NCBI GenBank assembly: GCA_041695325.1 | Contig: JBGFRC010000013.1 | Coordinates: 1-19,240, forward strand | DNA: 19,240 nucleotides | Source: SURF-13 sp041695325 | GTDB taxonomy: Bacteria > Pseudomonadota > Gammaproteobacteria > SURF-13 | Direction of reading: 5' to 3' | The notes under the pieces: generated by a model | The model's database searches: none | The model's input: the letters and a program-made list of their open reading frames with translations, nothing else | Told to the model about the DNA's origin: nothing | Program-made: the position numbers and the translations under genes | In this document: positions 7,253 through 14,374 of the stretch, piece after piece | Layout of the letters: each line of letters begins with the position of its first letter | Position numbering within the stretch: the stretch's first letter is position 1

Positions 7253-8254
7253 TTACGCCAGCGGCTGCTTGGCCGGGGCGCCCGCCAGCTCGCGCACCAG
7301 GCGCGGCACCAGATAGCCGGGGAGTTGCGCCCGTACCTGCCGGATCAATTCCAGGGCGCGCGCCTCATTGACCTCAAAGTGCGCCGCGCCCCGCACCCGG
7401 TCCAAAAGGTGCAGATAATAGGGCGTGACCCCGGCATCGAACAAGCCTTGGCTCAAGGCCGCCAGCGTTTCGGCGCTGTCATTGACGCCCTTCAGCAGCA
7501 CCGACTGATTGAACAGCGCGACACCCGCCCGCGTCAACCTCATCAGCGCCTCCCGCACCGCGCCGTCCAGCTCCTGCGCGTGGTTGACGTGCACTACCAT
7601 GACCAGCTTCAGGCGCGTGCCGGTGAGCCAGTCCAGCAGTCCGTCGTCCACCCGCTCCGGCAACACGATAGGCAAACGGGTATGGATGCGCAGATACTTG
7701 ATGTGCGCAATCGCCGCCAGCCGCTGCGCCAGCTGCGCGAGGCGCGCATCGGACAAGGTCAAGGGGTCGCCGCCGCTCAGGATCACCTCGCTGATCGAGG
7801 CATCCTGCGCCAGGCAATCCAGCGCCGCGCGCCATTCATCCCGCGCGGCATCGGCATAGGGAAAATGGCGGCGGAAACAATACCGGCAGTGCACGGCGCA
7901 CGCGCCGGTGGTAATGAGCAGCGCGCGCCCGTGATACTTGCGCAACAGCCCGGCCGCCGGCATGGCCTGGAGCTCTCCCACCGCGTCCTCCGTGTAACCC
8001 TCCGCGCTCACCCCTTCCTCGCCCACGGGCAGCACCTGGCGCAGCAGCGGGTCGCGCACGTCGCCCAGCCTCATGCGCGCCACATAAGAGCGCGGCACGC
8101 GCAGGGGGAACTCCTTGTCCGCCTGAAGCGCGTCCGCAAGCAGGCTCACGGGCAATCCCAGGAGCTTCAATAATTCCGCCGGGCTGCGCACGGCGCGTGC
8201 GAGCTCGGCCTGCCACAGTGGGCGCTGCACAGCGAGCGATATTTGCGTTATCAT
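7253..8254 (-). CDS. epmB: EF-P beta-lysine 2,3-aminomutase EpmB
   Basis: EpmB (YjeK) is a radical SAM, PLP-dependent enzyme that converts (S)-alpha-lysine to (R)-beta-lysine, the substrate EpmA attaches to EF-P. The 333-aa product has the [4Fe-4S] motif CAVHCRYC with Cys119, Cys123 and Cys126, the SGGDP motif near 160, and a C-terminal GAPAKQP whose Lys329 matches the PLP lysine of the E. coli protein. The short C-terminus distinguishes it from lysine 2,3-aminomutase of fermentation. The ATG has AAAGG six nt upstream. It is divergent from efp across only 40 bp, and epmA lies just beyond efp, which supports the role. Confidence 0.95.
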   Translation of the reverse strand: MITQISLAVQRPLWQAELARAVRSPAELLKLLGLPVSLLADALQADKEFPLRVPRSYVARMRLGDVRDPLLRQVLPVGEEGVSAEGYTEDAVGELQAMPAAGLLRKYHGRALLITTGACAVHCRYCFRRHFPYADAARDEWRAALDCLAQDASISEVILSGGDPLTLSDARLAQLAQRLAAIAHIKYLRIHTRLPIVLPERVDDGLLDWLTGTRLKLVMVVHVNHAQELDGAVREALMRLTRAGVALFNQSVLLKGVNDSAETLAALSQGLFDAGVTPYYLHLLDRVRGAAHFEVNEARALELIRQVRAQLPGYLVPRLVRELAGAPAKQPLA

Positions 8255-8294
8255 GTCCGGCCTTTAAATTCGATCATCACCCGGACCACTATAC

Positions 8295-8864
8295 ATGGCA
8301 ACCTACAGCACCAGCGAATTCAGGGCGGGACTCAAGGTCATGCTGGACAACGACCCGTGCGCGATCCTGGAAAACGAATTCGTCAAACCCGGCAAGGGGC
8401 AGGCGTTCAACCGCGTCAAGCTGCGCAACCTCAAGACCGGCCGCGTCATCGAGCGCACCTTCAAGTCGGGCGACACCCTGGAGGGAGCGGACGTGGTGGA
8501 CCAGGAGATGCAGTATCTGTATAACGACGGAGAATTCTGGCACTTCATGAGGCCGGACACATTCGAGCAATACAGCGCAGATAGTAACGCAGTCGGCGAC
8601 ACAAGGAAATGGCTCAAGGAGCAGGACGTCTGTACCGTGACCTTGTGGAACAACGCGCCGCTCCTGGTCAGTCCGCCCAATTTCGTGCTGCTCAAGGTCA
8701 CCGCCACCGAACCCGGCGTGCGCGGCGACACCAGCGGCGGCGGCGGCAAGCCGGCCACCTTGGAAACCAGCGCGGTGGTGCGCGTGCCGCTGTTCATCGA
8801 GATCGGCGACCTTCTCAAGATAGACACCCGCACCGGGGAATACGTGTCGCGCGCCAAGGAATAG
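8295..8864 (+). CDS. efp: Translation elongation factor P
   Basis: EF-P enters the ribosomal E site and relieves stalling at polyproline stretches. The 189-aa product aligns with E. coli EF-P (188 aa) over its whole length and keeps the three beta-barrel domains. The modified residue is Lys34 in the loop VKPGKGQ, the target of EpmA-type beta-lysylation. The C-terminal signature GKPATLETSAVVRVPLF is also present. No convincing Shine-Dalgarno precedes the ATG; only GGA is seen about 10 nt upstream. Epm genes on both sides indicate lysylation rather than the rhamnose (EarP) or unmodified type. Confidence 0.98.
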   Translation: MATYSTSEFRAGLKVMLDNDPCAILENEFVKPGKGQAFNRVKLRNLKTGRVIERTFKSGDTLEGADVVDQEMQYLYNDGEFWHFMRPDTFEQYSADSNAVGDTRKWLKEQDVCTVTLWNNAPLLVSPPNFVLLKVTATEPGVRGDTSGGGGKPATLETSAVVRVPLFIEIGDLLKIDTRTGEYVSRAKE

Positions 8865-8875
8865 CCGCACGCGCC

Positions 8876-9865
8876 TTGACCACCTCGATAGACTGGCGTC
8901 CCAGCGCATCCCTCGACACCCTGCGCCTGCGCGCGCGGATGCTGGCGCAAATCCGGGCCTTTTTCGCCGCGCGCTCGGTGCTGGAAGTGGACACTCCGCT
9001 GCTCGGCGCGCGCACCGCGTGCGACCCCCACCTCGACAGCCTGAGCACGCTCTGCCACGGCCCCGGCGCGCCGCACGGCGCCACCCTGTATCTGCAAACC
9101 TCGCCTGAGTATGCCATGAAGCGCCTGCTTGCGGCGGGCGCCGGCGCGATTTATCAAATCTGCAAGGCGTTCCGCGACGGCGAGGCCGGGCGTCTGCACA
9201 ACCCCGAGTTCACCCTGATTGAATGGTACCGCCCCGGCTGGGATCATCATCGCCTGATGGATGAAACAGCCGAGCTGGTGAACACGCTGCTCGGCGAACG
9301 CCTTGATCTCGGCCCCCCCGAGCGTCTGAGCTATCAGCAGGCCTTTATGCGCCATGCCGGCGTGGAGCCGCACCGCGCCCAGCTTAATGAGCTACAGGCC
9401 GCGCTGCGCGCGCACGGCGTGGTGTGCGAGCTTGCCGAACGCGACGCGCTGCTAGACGCGCTGCTCACGCACTGCGTCGAGCCGCACCTGGGACGGGGCC
9501 GTTTGTGCTTTATCCATGACTACCCGGCCTCGCAAGCGGCGCTTGCGCGCATCAAGCGCGCGAGCGGAGAGGAGTACCTGCTGGCCGAGCGCTTCGAGCT
9601 GTATCTCAGCGGCATCGAGCTTGCCAACGGCTTTCACGAATTGGGCGACGCCGCCGAGCAGCGCCGGCGCTTCAACGCCCACAACGACGCGCGCCGCCGC
9701 ATGGGCAAACGTGAGCTTGCCGCCGATGAGCGCCTGCTCGCCGCCCTGCAACACGGGCTGCCGGACTGCGCGGGCGTAGCGCTCGGCTTGGACCGTTTGC
9801 TCATGCTCGCCTGCGGAGCGCCGCACCTCGCCGCGACGCTTGCCTTTCCCCTGGACCGGGCTTGA
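8876..9865 (+). CDS. epmA: EF-P lysyl-lysine ligase EpmA (PoxA/GenX)
   Basis: EpmA is a lysyl-tRNA synthetase paralogue that attaches beta-lysine to EF-P Lys34 instead of charging tRNA. The 329-aa product is only the class II catalytic core, without the anticodon-binding domain, as in E. coli EpmA (325 aa). It shows SPEYAMKRLL, motif 2 (FRDGEAGRLHNPEFTLIEWYRP), GIELANGFHEL and motif 3 GVALGLDR near the C-terminus. No ATG exists in a suitable place; the TTG at 8876 gives an N-terminus (TTSIDWRPSAS) that aligns with the E. coli start, 11 nt after the efp stop. AAGGA at the end of efp is somewhat far (15 nt), so translation may be coupled to efp. The first in-frame ATG (8939) would remove 21 residues. 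Confidence 0.94.
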   Translation: MTTSIDWRPSASLDTLRLRARMLAQIRAFFAARSVLEVDTPLLGARTACDPHLDSLSTLCHGPGAPHGATLYLQTSPEYAMKRLLAAGAGAIYQICKAFRDGEAGRLHNPEFTLIEWYRPGWDHHRLMDETAELVNTLLGERLDLGPPERLSYQQAFMRHAGVEPHRAQLNELQAALRAHGVVCELAERDALLDALLTHCVEPHLGRGRLCFIHDYPASQAALARIKRASGEEYLLAERFELYLSGIELANGFHELGDAAEQRRRFNAHNDARRRMGKRELAADERLLAALQHGLPDCAGVALGLDRLLMLACGAPHLAATLAFPLDRA

Positions 9866-9894
9866 AGCGGCGCCAAAAAAACTCCAAATAGTGC

Positions 9895-9923
9895 TTGTAT
9901 TTAATGAAAAGTTTCTCTATAGT
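9895..9923 (+). promoter_or_regulatory. Putative sigma70 promoter of the cold-shock gene
   Basis: TTGTAT at 9895-9900 and TATAGT at 9918-9923 are separated by exactly 17 nt. The -10 box matches the consensus at 5 of 6 positions, the -35 at only 3. It lies 30 nt after epmA in an AT-rich patch and would give a leader of about 150 nt. The position suits a cspA-type gene. Confidence 0.55.
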
Positions 9924-9929
9924 GGGTCT

Positions 9930-10078
9930 GACAAGGTGTGAATAAGCGGTACCGCAGCAGGCACTCAGCCCATCCTGGAATTCTTCATACAAATTTTTCC
10001 TGCCGTATCGGCTTGTCGTTTCTGTCTCCGCGTTCATACTCTTGTTACTTCAACTATACCTTACGAGGGGTTCGTTTT
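9930..10078 (+). promoter_or_regulatory. Long untranslated leader of the cold-shock gene
   Basis: If transcription starts about 7 nt after the TATAGT box, the leader is about 149 nt, close to the leader of E. coli cspA (about 160 nt), which acts as a temperature-sensing RNA. The stretch is less GC-rich than the neighbouring genes and rich in pyrimidine runs. It ends with GAGGGG, 8 nt before the ATG. The coding frame is open upstream to 9938, but those codons show no cold-shock similarity. No clear cold box was recognised. Confidence 0.4.
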
Positions 10079-10282
10079 ATGCAACAAGGCACTGTTAAAT
10101 GGTTCAACGACGCCAAGGGTTTTGGCTTTATTACTCCTGCCGACGGCAGCGAGGATGTGTTTGTACACTATTCCACCGTACAGGGCGACGGCTTCAAGTC
10201 GCTCGCCGAGGGGCAGAAAGTGGAATTCGAATCCACCCGCGGCCCGAAAGGCATGCAGGCCACCAAGGTTATTCCTCTCTAA
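10079..10282 (+). CDS. Cold-shock domain protein, CspA family
   Basis: The 67-aa product is a single cold-shock domain, an OB fold that binds single-stranded RNA and DNA and acts as an RNA chaperone. RNP1 is KGFGFI (residues 13-18) and RNP2 is VFVHY (27-31); the start MQQGTVKWFND is typical. The ATG is fixed by the family length and by the GAGGGG ribosome binding site. Family members are so alike that a specific csp letter cannot be given, nor whether it is cold-induced, although the long leader hints at it. Confidence 0.97.
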   Translation: MQQGTVKWFNDAKGFGFITPADGSEDVFVHYSTVQGDGFKSLAEGQKVEFESTRGPKGMQATKVIPL

Positions 10283-10309
10283 AAAACCACCCCGCATCAT
10301 TACCATCTA

Positions 10310-10338
10310 AAACCTGTTCAAGATATGCGAACAGGTTT
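10310..10338. terminator. Inverted repeat after the cold-shock gene
   Basis: AAACCTGTTC at 10310-10319 pairs perfectly with GAACAGGTTT at 10329-10338 around a 9-nt loop. It stands 27 nt after the csp stop. The stem's own 3' arm ends in TTT, but no longer T run follows, so it is a plausible but weak intrinsic terminator for csp. A protein-binding palindrome is the alternative. Confidence 0.45.
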
Positions 10339-10426
10339 GATACATAGCGACATAAATCGTCGCGAGCGCCTTTCAGGCGGGGGCGGCGGAGCGCAGCGAC
10401 CGGAGCCTACAGAGAAGCAGGTGAGG

Positions 10427-10469
10427 GCACGCCGTATACGGCGTGCGGGCACATCAGGACGATGTGCCC
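10427..10469. repeat. Two back-to-back palindromes in the csp-mutM spacer
   Basis: The perfect 20-bp palindrome GCACGCCGTATACGGCGTGC (10427-10446) touches a second hairpin, GGGCACATC-AGGAC-GATGTGCCC (10447-10469), with no base between. Both stems are perfect. No T run follows on either strand. The surrounding 10350-10560 region is GC-rich, carries four GCGCAGC words and a small CGCCT-TTC-AGGCG hairpin, and has no gene I can support. It may be a dispersed palindromic element or the 3' end structure of the mutM operon transcript. Confidence 0.6.
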
Positions 10470-10558
10470 CGGTACCCAAGCGCAGCAGGATGCGCAGCGC
10501 CGGGGCGAGCTCCAAAGCACCCGCATCAAAGACGCGCAGCAGATTTATGACGCTATGG

Positions 10559-11374
10559 TCAGTGCTGGCAGCGCGCGCAGTAATAGCTGGCGCGCTGGCC
10601 TTGGCGCTGATGCTGTAGTGCTGTTGCGCAGCGCGGACACGCCTCGCCGGCGCGGCTGTATACCTTGAGTTGCTGTGCGAAATAACCCGGCGCGCCGTCG
10701 CTTTGGCGGAAGTCGCGCAGCGTGGTGCCGCCCCGGGCTATCGCCTCACGCAGCACCTGCTTGACCGCCTGCGCTAGGCGTGCGCAGCGCGCCCTGGACA
10801 GCTTCCCCGCCGCGCGCAGGGGATGCACCCCGGCCAGAAACAACGCCTCGTTGGCGTAGATATTCCCTACCCCCGCCACCACCCGGTTGTTCATCAGTAA
10901 TTGCTTGATGGCCGCGCGCCGCGAACGTGTATGCCGGTACAGCGCATTGCCGTTGAATTCATCGGACAACGGCTCCGGCCCCAAATTCTCCAGCAACGGA
11001 TGCCGCGCGGGATCGCCCCTGGTCCACAACGCCGCGCCGAAGCGGCGCGGATCGCGCAGGCGCAGGCACAGCCCGCTGTCGAATACGATATCCAGATGAT
11101 CGTGCTTGGCGGGCGGGGTGGTTTTGTCAAGCACGCGCAGGCTGCCGGACATGCCGAGGTGCAGAATAAGCGTAGCCGTGTCACAGCGCAGCAGCAGATA
11201 TTTTGCGCGCCGTTCCACGCTGCGTACGACTTGACCGGGCAGTTCGCGCTTGAGACCGGGTTCTACCTTCCAGCGCAGGCGCGCGTTGCGCACGATGACC
11301 TGAGCCACCCGTGCGCCCTGCACGTGCGGCAGGATGCCGCGGCGCGTGGTTTCCACCTCCGGCAGTTCCGGCAT
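10559..11374 (-). CDS. mutM: Formamidopyrimidine-DNA glycosylase (Fpg)
   Basis: Fpg removes 8-oxoguanine and ring-opened purines from DNA and nicks the abasic site. The 271-aa product has the N-terminal catalytic MPELPEVET (Pro2 is the nucleophile, Glu3 the general acid), Lys58 in RRAKYLLL, the RDPRRFGA segment that contacts the opposite strand, the helix-two-turn-helix NNRVVAGVGNIYANEAL, and a C-terminal four-cysteine zinc finger (CPRC ... CARC). Length matches E. coli (269 aa). The ATG lies 3 nt after the stop of the DUF4340 gene, so mutM is the last gene of that operon. Confidence 0.97.
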   Translation of the reverse strand: MPELPEVETTRRGILPHVQGARVAQVIVRNARLRWKVEPGLKRELPGQVVRSVERRAKYLLLRCDTATLILHLGMSGSLRVLDKTTPPAKHDHLDIVFDSGLCLRLRDPRRFGAALWTRGDPARHPLLENLGPEPLSDEFNGNALYRHTRSRRAAIKQLLMNNRVVAGVGNIYANEALFLAGVHPLRAAGKLSRARCARLAQAVKQVLREAIARGGTTLRDFRQSDGAPGYFAQQLKVYSRAGEACPRCATALQHQRQGQRASYYCARCQH

Positions 11375-11377
11375 GCG

Positions 11378-12244
11378 TCAGCGCCCGGCGACGGCAGGGG
11401 TTCCGCTGCTGCTCTCAACGGCTTGCGGCAATTGCAACAGGCGTTGCGCCGCGCCGCTGCCCAGATGATAGCGCAGCCCCACATCGGGCCGCGCCAGTAT
11501 CAGCTCCGGCTCGCGTTGCACGATAATAAACCCCACCCTGCGGCCATCTTGCAGCACCGCTGTCACGCGGCCTTGCTCAGGCAGGCCCTGATAGCGCGTG
11601 ACCTGCAACGCCTGCGCGCCGCGCCAGGCGTCCAGAAATATAACGATGTCATCCATCGAAACCTCATGCGCGGGATCCAGGCGCCAACGGCCGTCCACGC
11701 GCGCCAGGGAAAGTCCGGGCAGCGCAAGGGATTGCAACTCCGCGTCTTGCGGCAGCAAGACATTGCCGGCAAACAGCGCAAGGCCGCCGGTCAGATAGTA
11801 ATAGGCGTCGTCGGCGATTACATGCACCGTGTCGCCCAGCAGCAGATACCGCTGCCGGCCGAGTGGCGTGCCGTCGCCAATGGCGATTTCCACGTCATTC
11901 AACCACACCCGCAGCAGTGGTTTGTCCAGTTTAAACTTGCCGAGATCGCGCGCGGGGAAACGCGCCAGGCTCTCGGCCCCGGCCAGTCGCAGCGCCGTTT
12001 CCACGCGCAACGCATCGGCTTCCATTTGCACCGGCACGGTGATCTTCCATTTGCCCGCCTGCTTCTCCAGCACCAGCGGCGCCTCGCCGGGCTGCTCGAT
12101 GTGCAGGCGTGTCACCTGCTGCGCACTGAGTGCGGTGAGTTTTACCTGCGGCTCCGGCGCAAGACCAGGCTGGTAATAGGCAAACAGCGCCAGTCCAAGC
12201 GCCAGCAACAGCAGGCCGATGTTAAGCCAGAGACGCGCGCGCAT
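11378..12244 (-). CDS. DUF4340 domain-containing membrane-anchored protein
   Basis: The 288-aa product begins with one membrane segment (about residues 7-25, WLNIGLLLLALGLALFAYY), followed by a soluble, probably periplasmic part. I recognise it as DUF4340 by the pattern LHIEQPGEAPLVLEKQAGKWKI and the later YLLLGDTVHVIADDAYYYL. DUF4340 proteins typically accompany GldG-like ABC partners, as here: the gene starts 6 nt after the GldG-like gene. No enzyme motif is visible; a structural or substrate-contacting role in the ABC complex is an inference. mutM follows after 3 nt. Confidence 0.85.
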   Translation of the reverse strand: MRARLWLNIGLLLLALGLALFAYYQPGLAPEPQVKLTALSAQQVTRLHIEQPGEAPLVLEKQAGKWKITVPVQMEADALRVETALRLAGAESLARFPARDLGKFKLDKPLLRVWLNDVEIAIGDGTPLGRQRYLLLGDTVHVIADDAYYYLTGGLALFAGNVLLPQDAELQSLALPGLSLARVDGRWRLDPAHEVSMDDIVIFLDAWRGAQALQVTRYQGLPEQGRVTAVLQDGRRVGFIIVQREPELILARPDVGLRYHLGSGAAQRLLQLPQAVESSSGTPAVAGR

Positions 12245-12250
12245 CCGGAA

Positions 12251-13630
12251 TTAACGCTTGCGGCGCCTGAGCCAGATAGTGAGGCCGGCGACAAACAGCG
12301 CCAGCGGCAGCGCCAGCAAAAAGCCCAGGCCGATAAACAGGGTCTCGTTGCGCGACAGGTCAAGCCGGCTATCGGGCGCGGTTTTCACCGGGATGGCAAT
12401 CAGGTTGTCATCACCGGCCAGCCAGTTGACGATGTTGGCGCCGAGCAGCAGGTTGGCGCCGTTGCCGAGATAGGTGTTGGACAGGAAATCGCCGTCGCCC
12501 AGCACCGCCACACGCTGCTGGTCGTCCCGCCCGGAGAGCGCGCCTTCTTCGGCGTCTTCGGCGGGCAAGTCGCGCGTGAGCGCCACGCCCAGATTGAGCG
12601 GGCCCGGGGTATCCCGGTCTGCATCGTACTGGACCTCGCCGGAAAGCGCTCCGGTCTCCGCCCAGCTGCGCGTGCTGCTTTGCAGGAACACCTGCGCCTC
12701 CCAGCCCGGCGCGCCCTTCACCTCCAGTCCCGCCGCGCGCGGAAACAGGGTGAGCTGATCGAGGCCGCGCGTGATCGGGTGCGCGCCGTATTCGCCCACC
12801 AGCGCGAACTCCGGGCGTGAGAGGCCGAGTAGCTGCGCCGTGGCGTCCACCGTCACACCGGGCACGAATTCAATACCCAACTGTACCGCCAGCGGCTCCA
12901 GCCCGTATAACGGACCTGGCTCGGCCAGCCACAATAATTTTCCGCCCTGCTTGAGGTAATCCTGGATCAGTTTGACCTCGCCCGGCAACACCTCCGCCGT
13001 GGGCCCCGCGATGACCAGCACCGTGGTATCGGGGGGTATGCGCGGATGGACGCTGAGATTGAGCGTGGCGGCGCTGAACCCCTTGCTTTCCAGCTCGTTC
13101 ACCCACGATTTCAAATCGTGATTGGCCAACCCGCCGGGGTTGCGCTCGCCGTGGCCGCTCAAAAACACCAGGCGGCGCTCATCGCGGCGCGCCACGCGCG
13201 TCAGCGCATTGGTCAGCGCCTGCTCGGAAAGCGAAGCCTCCCGCGCAGTGCGCCCGGCGTACTCGATCAGCATCTCACCCTCGGCGTGGACGTTTTGCGC
13301 GCGCACCTCGTCCGGCTGTTCAACCGGGTTGACGAAGCGCACGGCAAGATCAGGCTTGTGGCGCTGATAACGCGCGAGCAGCGCCGCCGCAGCTTTGCCA
13401 ACGGTTTCCTTCTCGCGCGCGTAGACGGTGATCTGGAGCGGCTCGCTCATCTCCTTGAGCAGGGTTTGGCTCGCCTCGGACAAGGTGTGGCGCGCGTTCG
13501 CGGTCCAGTCGGCCTGGTAGTGATAGCGCGTGCTTAAGCCGGCAATGAGTCCGGCAACGGCAAGAAACAGTACGATAAACAGCGCGTGCTGCGTGCGCCA
13601 GTAGAAACGTGATTTAGGCGTCATCTCCAT
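12251..13630 (-). CDS. GldG-like ABC transporter auxiliary protein
   Basis: The 459-aa product has a membrane segment near each end (about 15-35 and 433-452), with a large extracytoplasmic part between, then a basic tail RRRKR. It contains the ABC-transporter auxiliary (GldG, PF09822) region: early LQITVYAREKE, the central HGERNPGG near 165, a Rossmann-like stretch TTVLVIAGPTAEVLPGE around 202-218, and a late RVAVLGDGDFLSN. In gliding Bacteroidetes GldG works with GldA and GldF; in Proteobacteria the function is not established. It lies 3 nt after the permease gene. ATG at 13630 is used; a second ATG two codons later (13624) is equally possible. Confidence 0.87.
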   Translation of the reverse strand: MEMTPKSRFYWRTQHALFIVLFLAVAGLIAGLSTRYHYQADWTANARHTLSEASQTLLKEMSEPLQITVYAREKETVGKAAAALLARYQRHKPDLAVRFVNPVEQPDEVRAQNVHAEGEMLIEYAGRTAREASLSEQALTNALTRVARRDERRLVFLSGHGERNPGGLANHDLKSWVNELESKGFSAATLNLSVHPRIPPDTTVLVIAGPTAEVLPGEVKLIQDYLKQGGKLLWLAEPGPLYGLEPLAVQLGIEFVPGVTVDATAQLLGLSRPEFALVGEYGAHPITRGLDQLTLFPRAAGLEVKGAPGWEAQVFLQSSTRSWAETGALSGEVQYDADRDTPGPLNLGVALTRDLPAEDAEEGALSGRDDQQRVAVLGDGDFLSNTYLGNGANLLLGANIVNWLAGDDNLIAIPVKTAPDSRLDLSRNETLFIGLGFLLALPLALFVAGLTIWLRRRKR

Positions 13631-13633
13631 GCG

Positions 13634-14374
13634 TCAGCGATGCAGACGCTCGCCGTCCAGGCGGCGCACGGCGAGGGTGAGAAAGACAACGGTCAGCAAC
13701 AGGTAGTAGATCACGTCGCTGCTGTCAAATACGCCCTTGAGCAGCGCCTCGTAATGGCGCGAGAGCGACAGATAGCCGAACAGGCCGCCCGCGCCGCGCC
13801 AGTCCAGCAGGGACAGCAGCAGCAAGATGCCGAAGCTCCCCACCGCCGCCACGCCCGGATGATGGGTGAGGGTCGAGACGTACAGCCCGACGGCGGCATA
13901 GCTCGCCATGAGCAGTACCAGCCCCAGCACGCCGGCCGCAAGCTGGCCGAAATCGAGCGTGGCGCCGAGCAGCAATGACAGCGGCATGAGGACGATCATG
14001 GTCAGCATGACGCCGAACAGCGCGAGCAGGCCCAGGTATTTGCCCAGCACGATCTCGGTCATGGACAGCGGCATGCTGAACAGCAGGGTCAAGGTGTTCT
14101 GGCGCCGCTCCTCGCTCATCGCGCGCATGGTGAGCAGCGGCGCGACCAGCAGCAGCACCGTGGCGGCGCTGGCGAACAGCGGCGCCACCACAAGGTCGGT
14201 GAGGCCCGGCGCGCCCGGCTGCGCGGCCAGTTGCGGTTGCAGCGCGGCGAACTGATCGAGCTGAATCAGAAACAGCCAGGCCAGAATGAACTGCACCACG
14301 GCCAGCACCGTCCAGGCGAGCGGCGAGAGGAACAGGCTCCTCAGTTCGCGCGCGGCGATGATAAGCACATTCAT
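13634..14374 (-). CDS. ABC-2 type permease, GldF-like
   Basis: The 246-aa product is a polytopic inner membrane protein with about six hydrophobic segments (18-38, 62-82, 115-137, 145-168, 175-190, 222-238). Between segments two and three it has SEERRQNTLTLLFSMPLS then EIVLGKYLG, the usual cytoplasmic motif of ABC-2 permeases that contacts the ATPase. Its ATG overlaps the ATPase stop codon (ATGA), a sign of coupled translation. With the ATPase it would form the transmembrane core of the system; substrate unknown. Confidence 0.9.
   Translation of the reverse strand: MNVLIIAARELRSLFLSPLAWTVLAVVQFILAWLFLIQLDQFAALQPQLAAQPGAPGLTDLVVAPLFASAATVLLLVAPLLTMRAMSEERRQNTLTLLFSMPLSMTEIVLGKYLGLLALFGVMLTMIVLMPLSLLLGATLDFGQLAAGVLGLVLLMASYAAVGLYVSTLTHHPGVAAVGSFGILLLLSLLDWRGAGGLFGYLSLSRHYEALLKGVFDSSDVIYYLLLTVVFLTLAVRRLDGERLHR

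Noticed and set aside
9938..10078. Upstream in-frame extension of the cold-shock protein by 47 codons.
   Set aside because: The domain starts at the ATG at 10079 with a good ribosome binding site; the extension is the probable mRNA leader and shows no similarity.
10310..10338. LexA (SOS) box suggested by CTGTTC...GAACAG.
   Set aside because: The spacing between CTG and CAG does not fit the CTGT-N8-ACAG gammaproteobacterial box, and the site is downstream of csp and far from any promoter.
10325..10618. 97-codon plus-strand open frame after the cold-shock gene, with a hydrophobic tail.
   Set aside because: It runs through the palindromes and into the 3' end of mutM; its Arg/Ser/Gly-rich translation has no domain and no convincing ribosome binding site.
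10901..12820. Very long plus-strand open frame of 639 codons opposite mutM, the DUF4340 gene and the GldG-like gene.
   Set aside because: It lies antisense to three well-supported genes, its translation is rich in Gln, Arg and Ala as expected for the complement of GC-rich codons, and it has no domain.
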